Shown piece after piece: positions 60,001-64,000 of a DNA stretch of 64,000 bases. Within the stretch, counting starts at the first letter, position 1. The number at the start of each line of letters is the position of its first letter. This DNA is from Mesaphorura yosii. Taxonomy: Eukaryota; Arthropoda; Collembola; Poduromorpha; Tullbergiidae. Position numbers and translations under genes: made by a program. The notes beneath the pieces were generated by a model, which saw only the letters and a program-made list of their open reading frames with translations, made no database searches and was not told the origin of the DNA. The stretch spans positions 35,529 through 99,528 of the forward strand of contig WIXG01000295.1 of NCBI GenBank assembly GCA_009869945.1, in the 5' to 3' direction.

Positions 60001-63000
60001 TTTCTTCCTTTCCTATTGTGTCCCTTGTCATTGACTCTTTTGGTAAGCCACGTTTTTTGTAGCATGGTATGATTCAACTGGGAAGAAGTTTGACGAAGAG
60101 GGAGTGGAGAAAGTCAGTCTTCAACAAACTGAACCCCGAAGACCAGGCGACGAAGAGCGCCCGGAATTGGAGTGGCAGCAGAAAGCTAAGAAGAAATCAG
60201 ACGAGTACTATGAACGAATTCGACAGGTATGACTGGTGCACGTGAGAGAAAATGGGATAATGCCCACACTGCTTTTGAATTGACATGAGCTTATGAAAAT
60301 ACCTTTAGTTGGAGGGTGAGCAGGTGACTAAGGAGCATAAACTGCGTCAACACAAACAACCGTTGGCCCAGGCACAACTTCAGCGGAGTCAAATTGAAGA
60401 AAAGGGAATTGAGGAAGACAAGGCCAAGCTGGCGATTGAAGAACACGCAAAAGCAGTTTCGAGGAAAGAGGTTTCGAATGTTTTCAACAAATCGCAGCTG
60501 GAGGCTCTGGAGAAGGAAAAGAAGGAGGAAGTTGAGAAAGTAAAACTGAAGAAATGGAAGACAGATGTTCAGAAACTACAATTAGAACCAAAAGAAACGT
60601 CAGAGTACGGAAAAGAAGTGGAAAGCTCCACGTCGAAACAAACGCAGAAAGAGGTGCGGAAACGGATCCTCATTTTCCTCCGCATTTGATATTATTCTCT
60701 CTTGTTTTCACTTTTTCTCTACAGATGCAAGGTGATGTTGAAGTCACGCGTAAGATTACAGCGACAGAAACTCAAGAGAAGGAGCACAAGGCAAAGACAC
60801 AAGAGAGAGTCGTTCAAGGGCCAGTGTTGCCGTCCAAGCCACCAATTTTCACCAAGAAGATGCAGCCTTGTCGTGTCTTTGAAAAGGAACAAGGAAGATT
60901 CGATGTCGAATTTGATGGAGATCCACTTCCTACAATAACCTGGTTCCGAGAAGATTTTCCCATCCAAAATTCCACCGACTTTCAGATTCAAACGTTCGGT
61001 ATGAAATCAATCTTGATCATCAAAGAGGTGAGGCGTTTCTGCATTCAGACCTTTGTTATTGTCTTCCGTCCAACCATGCAGTTGATCTCGTGTTGGAATG
61101 CGATACCGAAAATGTGAAAGCGTATCACAGTCTTATCTTGAACCTTTAATGCCCTCTTGTTTAGGTTTTCATTGAGGATAGTGGAATCTTCAGTGCGATT
61201 GCAGAAAATCGTGGTGGGAAAGCTAAATGCAGTGCTAACTTACTAGTCGAGCAAAAGAAGGGCAAGGCCGCACCAGGTCCGCCGAATTTCCTAACCACTA
61301 TTCAGGACTGCAGAGGGAGACCAGGAGTCACTATCAAGTTCGTTGCTAAAGTTGCTGGAAATAAACCCATGGACGTTTATTGGCTAAAGGTGCGAACCCA
61401 TGAAGACTACGAATACAAGAAACTAACTAAACCTCGCCAATCGGCGTCCTAAAGTCCTAATTACGCGATTGATTCATTGTAGGACGACAATAAAGTTCTT
61501 CCTGGCAAACGACACCGAATAACTCAGTCTCAAGACACTCACACTCTTGTCATACAAAACACGATCGCCGAGGACTCTGGAAAATACGAATGCGTGGCCA
61601 TGAATCAGATCGGCGAAGCCAGATGCGAAGCAGTCGCCGCAATTGAGGGACCCTCCACCTCGAAGCCTCAAGTTGAGAAGACGGCAGATGAAAAAGCAAC
61701 CCTTGTGCAACCTCTCGTCAACATTACAGCTCACGAAGGACAACCAGCTGTCTTCTCATGTCAAATCAGTGGCAAACCAAGTATAATACTTTCGAGCATT
61801 TTTTCCGATATTCGAAAACTAACTAAGCTGTTTGATTTCAGCTCCTACTGTCAACTGGACAAAAGACAACAAGCCTTTGAGACCAAGCAAGTATTTTAAA
61901 ATCAGCCAAGATGGTGATACTCATACACTGCGCATTTCTGAAGTATTTAAGGAAGACCAAGCGAATTACAAGATCACGGCCAAGAACGCGCTTGGCTCTG
62001 TCACATCAAATGCGACTCTGACGGTGCTTCGTAAGCCAAAACACCTAATCCAAATAAATGACCTTGGTAGTGAAACTCTGAAATAATGCCATCCTTTAAT
62101 TTTCTTTTTCAATAACCAGCACGAGAGAGTGCAGAAGTGGCTCCCTCATTAACACAAATGAAAGACATCATCGTGGATGAGGAGGCTCCAGCAGAGTTTC
62201 GTACTCAAGTCTCTGGAACACCAACACCGACGGTACGCTGGTATCGCGAAGGAGCATTGATCCCAGAGTCGGAAGACTTCGCGGTAAGTTAATGAGCCGT
62301 AATTGCACAAATTGCTTATGTAATGCGGCCCGCTCGTTCATTCCATTGCAGATGCTCACACAAGGGAAATGGGCTGTGCTTTTGATTAAAACCACTTACG
62401 AAGAAGACTCTGGCATCTTTCAATGTAAAGCTACGAATATTGCTGGCCAAGCAGAGACAAGTGCCAGACTCACTGTGCAAAGTAAGGATGAATAATGATA
62501 TTCATAAAATGATGTTAGTCCTTATTAGCAATTCAGTAGCTTCGCTTATCGCTCATTAAATTGTGTTCCTTATTGTTGGCAAGAGCTTACCGCCTGAGTG
62601 AAAATAAAATAAATACTACTTTAAAAATCAGCAATGATTCCTGGCGAATCTTGTTCTATTTCGCTTTTGAGCCATTTTATTTCTCCTCATGGCATTTGTT
62701 CTTGTCAGCTGAGGAAATTTCACGCCTTTACTATCGGTAGCGGTAACACGGGAGCTTGACTATTCTTGCATTACTTGTTGGTAGAACGGAGCTTGGTTGC
62801 GAAGCAGCAAGTGGGGCAAACCTTGGGTGGAGGGTCAAAAGGTCTTCAGCAATTTCAAACAATGGAGGACAAGGATCTGCTTGCAGTAGAGCAAAGAATT
62901 CAGGAAGAGTTGTTGAGGAAGGCGTCCGGCGGGCCAGTTTCTTGGCGACGCAAAAAGCCGAAACTAGAGGAGCCGACTCCATATTGGAGTCGAAAAACTC

Positions 63001-64000
63001 CAGCCAAAAAAGCTCATGCCGCCTCACAGGAGACCTCAGAAGCTCAGGAAACTGAGGATTCGGAGATTAAACAGCTCGATGATGCAGAACTTAGAGCTGC
63101 TGGCCTGCAGCGAACACGTGACAAGGAGGGAATTCCTATGTTTACACGTGAAGATATCGTAGAAGCTCAGGCTATTGACCAACCTCGAATTTGGAGGAGG
63201 GGAAAGAAGGAGAAAGACAGGAAACCTACAGAGCCTTACGCAGAAGTTGAGGAAATCACTTCACTGTCACCCACACCGGACATCGATGAAATACAGAAGG
63301 AGGATGCTCCTTCATCGCAAATTAAAACCGAGGTAAAAGAGGAATTGATATGGGAGAGAAAAAGACGAAACACAAAAGAAAAGAAGCAACCTTATAGTAC
63401 TAAAGAAGATACATCAATCATTGAAGCGGAACGTGTCTTAGAAAAAAGCACGGAGAAAGTACCGACTTGGCAAAGAAAGAAGTCTTCCATCCCTCAAGAG
63501 CAGGTACCCGAGGAGAAACTGCCGTGGCTGAGACGTGGATCATCTGAAGCTCCTTCTGAAAAACCCGGAGCTATTTGGACAGCACAATTACGCCCAAAGA
63601 AAGCAACAGACAAGCGAAGCCATTACGCTGACATGACCCAGCCAGCTCAGAAATTATTAGAAATGTTGAATGGCGCGTCAGATTCTTTTACGCAAGGAAA
63701 GTTAAGAAGAGGTTCAGACCAGGTGAACGAAATTGAGACCTTCCTCTCAAAAACGGTGCAAGTCGGGGATTTGGTCACATTTGTACCCCAGCCAGCGGCG
63801 GAACTCAGCAAACAAGTTTCCAAAATACAACATAAACTGGACAAAGGGGATACACAAAATGCTCATGCAGAATTGGATGTACTGAAGACATACTTAACCG
63901 AAGCGATACAAATCGGTGAACCTGTCACGTTTAAACCAACTCCACTCCCTGAAATGAAGCGTAAAGCACAAAGAATTCAGAAAGCGATTGCCGAAAAGAA
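39011..64000 (+). CDS. sls: Kettin/Sallimus (arthropod titin), 35 Ig domains plus start of PEVK-like region; 3' end outside window
   Basis: Giant sarcomeric spring protein that anchors actin at the Z-disc and links it toward myosin. About 80 exons were traced in frame from ATG 39011 (39011-39146, 40352-40496, 41204-41334, 42522-42605, 42678-42746, 42835-43379, 43464-43586, 43661-44400, 44469-44842 and so on to 62352-62481, then 62785 to the window end). The N-terminus is Gln-rich; Ig1 starts PPVFEQIFRNARFAQGG, as in Drosophila Sls. I count 35 Ig domains, the number in Drosophila kettin. Ig5-Ig31 are mostly separated by about 35-residue kettin linkers of the type ESQHP..L.KI..LE. A long charged linker (60063-60850) precedes Ig32-35. 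The last exon is PEVK-like. Typical Ig text: AHFEARLEPVGDSTMVVEWF and FGYVALTI. Introns are short except the first three. Confidence 0.96.
39147..40351 (+). other. sls: First intron of kettin/titin
   Basis: 1.2 kb, bounded by GTGCCG and TTTTAG. No exon or repeat is supported inside; long first introns often hold enhancers, which I cannot see directly. Confidence 0.6.
40352..40496 (+). repeat. sls: Gln-rich exon 2 of kettin/titin
   Basis: Mostly CAG/CAA codons, including QQPQQQQQQIQQQQQ and SQQQQQQHYAQ. CAG/CAA mixing argues for selected Gln content rather than pure triplet expansion. Confidence 0.85.
40497..41203 (+). other. sls: Second intron of kettin/titin
   Basis: 707 bp, GTATCC to CTACAG. 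Nothing else seen. Confidence 0.6.
41335..42521 (+). other. sls: Third intron of kettin/titin, inside Ig1
   Basis: 1187 bp, GTAAGT to TTTCAG, splitting Ig1 after TLP. No exon seen; minus-strand open frames here look random. Confidence 0.6.
42835..43139 (+). repeat. sls: Gln-rich insert between Ig1 and Ig2
   Basis: About 100 residues with more than half Gln (for example LQQQQLLRQQQVLQQQQQ), then the conserved FKVDTFEYRILHE segment before Ig2. It makes false Ala- and Leu-rich frames on the other strand. Confidence 0.85.
62482..62613 (+). other. sls: Short kettin isoform end: read-through stop and poly(A) signals
   Basis: Without splicing at the GTAAGG donor at 62482, the frame reads SKDE then TAA (62493-62495) directly after Ig35. 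Two overlapping AATAAA signals lie at 62603-62608 and 62608-62613, inside what is otherwise the intron to the PEVK-like exon. Confidence 0.75.
62785..64000 (+). CDS. sls: PEVK-like exon of titin/Sls, open to the window end
   Basis: An uninterrupted frame of about 405 codons entered from the Ig35 exon (phase 1) and still open at 64000. It is rich in Lys, Glu, Pro and Arg and carries a recurring W-x-R-[KR] unit: VSWRRKKP, YWSRKTP, IWRRGKKE, IWERKRRN, TWQRKKSS and PWLRRGSS, spaced about 15-70 residues. The last third changes to helical repeats with VGDLVTFVPQP and IGEPVTFKPTP. Such regions act as elastic or actin-binding spacers in Sls; the PW-type motif is known there. It belongs to the sls gene, not a separate gene. 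Confidence 0.85.

Larger units (their letters stand above)
41204..62481 (+). repeat. sls: 35 tandem immunoglobulin domains with kettin linkers
   Basis: Domain starts by the PP.F or AP.F signature: Ig1 41204, Ig2 about 43285, Ig3 43760, Ig4 44055, Ig5 44562, Ig6 45023, Ig7 45829, Ig8 46306, Ig9 46815, Ig10 47377, Ig11 47856, Ig12 48405, Ig13 49009, Ig14 49680, Ig15 50085, Ig16 50475, Ig17 51030, Ig18 51425, Ig19 52040, Ig20 52648, Ig21 53172, Ig22 53747, Ig23 54376, Ig24 54872, Ig25 55540, Ig26 56178, Ig27 56800, Ig28 57354, Ig29 57952, Ig30 58724, Ig31 59370, Ig32 60838, Ig33 61277, Ig34 61700 and Ig35 62134. Positions are approximate. Confidence 0.85.

Overview
This window is eukaryotic nuclear DNA from an invertebrate with a compact genome. 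Every recognisable gene except one is split by short spliceosomal introns, mostly 45-120 bp, and AATAAA signals follow the stop codons. The gene content points to an arthropod or close relative (Panarthropoda). The titin-family gene has exactly the 35 immunoglobulin domains of the arthropod kettin/Sallimus family. A complete, metal-binding porphobilinogen synthase (ALAD) argues against nematodes, which lack heme synthesis. An ankyrin-WGR-PARP of the PME-5 type is known from nematodes and some non-insect arthropods. Species cannot be named from the sequence.

Layout, left to right: the 3' part of a PME-5-like poly(ADP-ribose) polymerase (+, to 5544); an intronless unknown basic Cys-containing protein (+, 6079-6948); a minus-strand protein resembling the C-terminal region of SAMD3-like proteins (7186-8432); a BDH2/DHRS6-type short-chain dehydrogenase (+, 9958-10948) tail to tail with a small secreted Gly/Cys-rich protein (-, 11126-11889); ALAD (+, 12835-14295); an ATP9/Neo1/TAT-5 P4-type flippase (+, 15145-19322); a delta/theta-like glutathione S-transferase (+, 20330-21142); a small four-span membrane protein (+, 22139-23259); and Vav (+, 24020-27735).

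The second half is a muscle/cytoskeletal block on the + strand. A CCDC141-like spectrin-repeat protein (29095-37248) is followed by the kettin/Sallimus/titin gene (39011 to beyond 64000). In vertebrates CCDC141 is the neighbour of TTN, so this order and orientation may be a very old linkage. The CCDC141-like protein carries an array of about a dozen TQT motifs, the signature of dynein light chain LC8 binding, which would make it a multivalent LC8 scaffold beside titin.

Other unusual points: two Vav exons whose reading phases force the use of exactly one of them, each encoding a similar phosphotyrosine motif; a Vav without SH3 domains; three GC-AG introns; 19- and 25-nt microexons at equivalent places in the titin Ig repeats; a conserved-looking short kettin isoform end at 62495; and a shared two-way polyadenylation site near 11003-11015. 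All exon boundaries were derived by hand from GT/AG (or GC/AG) sites and reading-frame continuity, not from transcripts.
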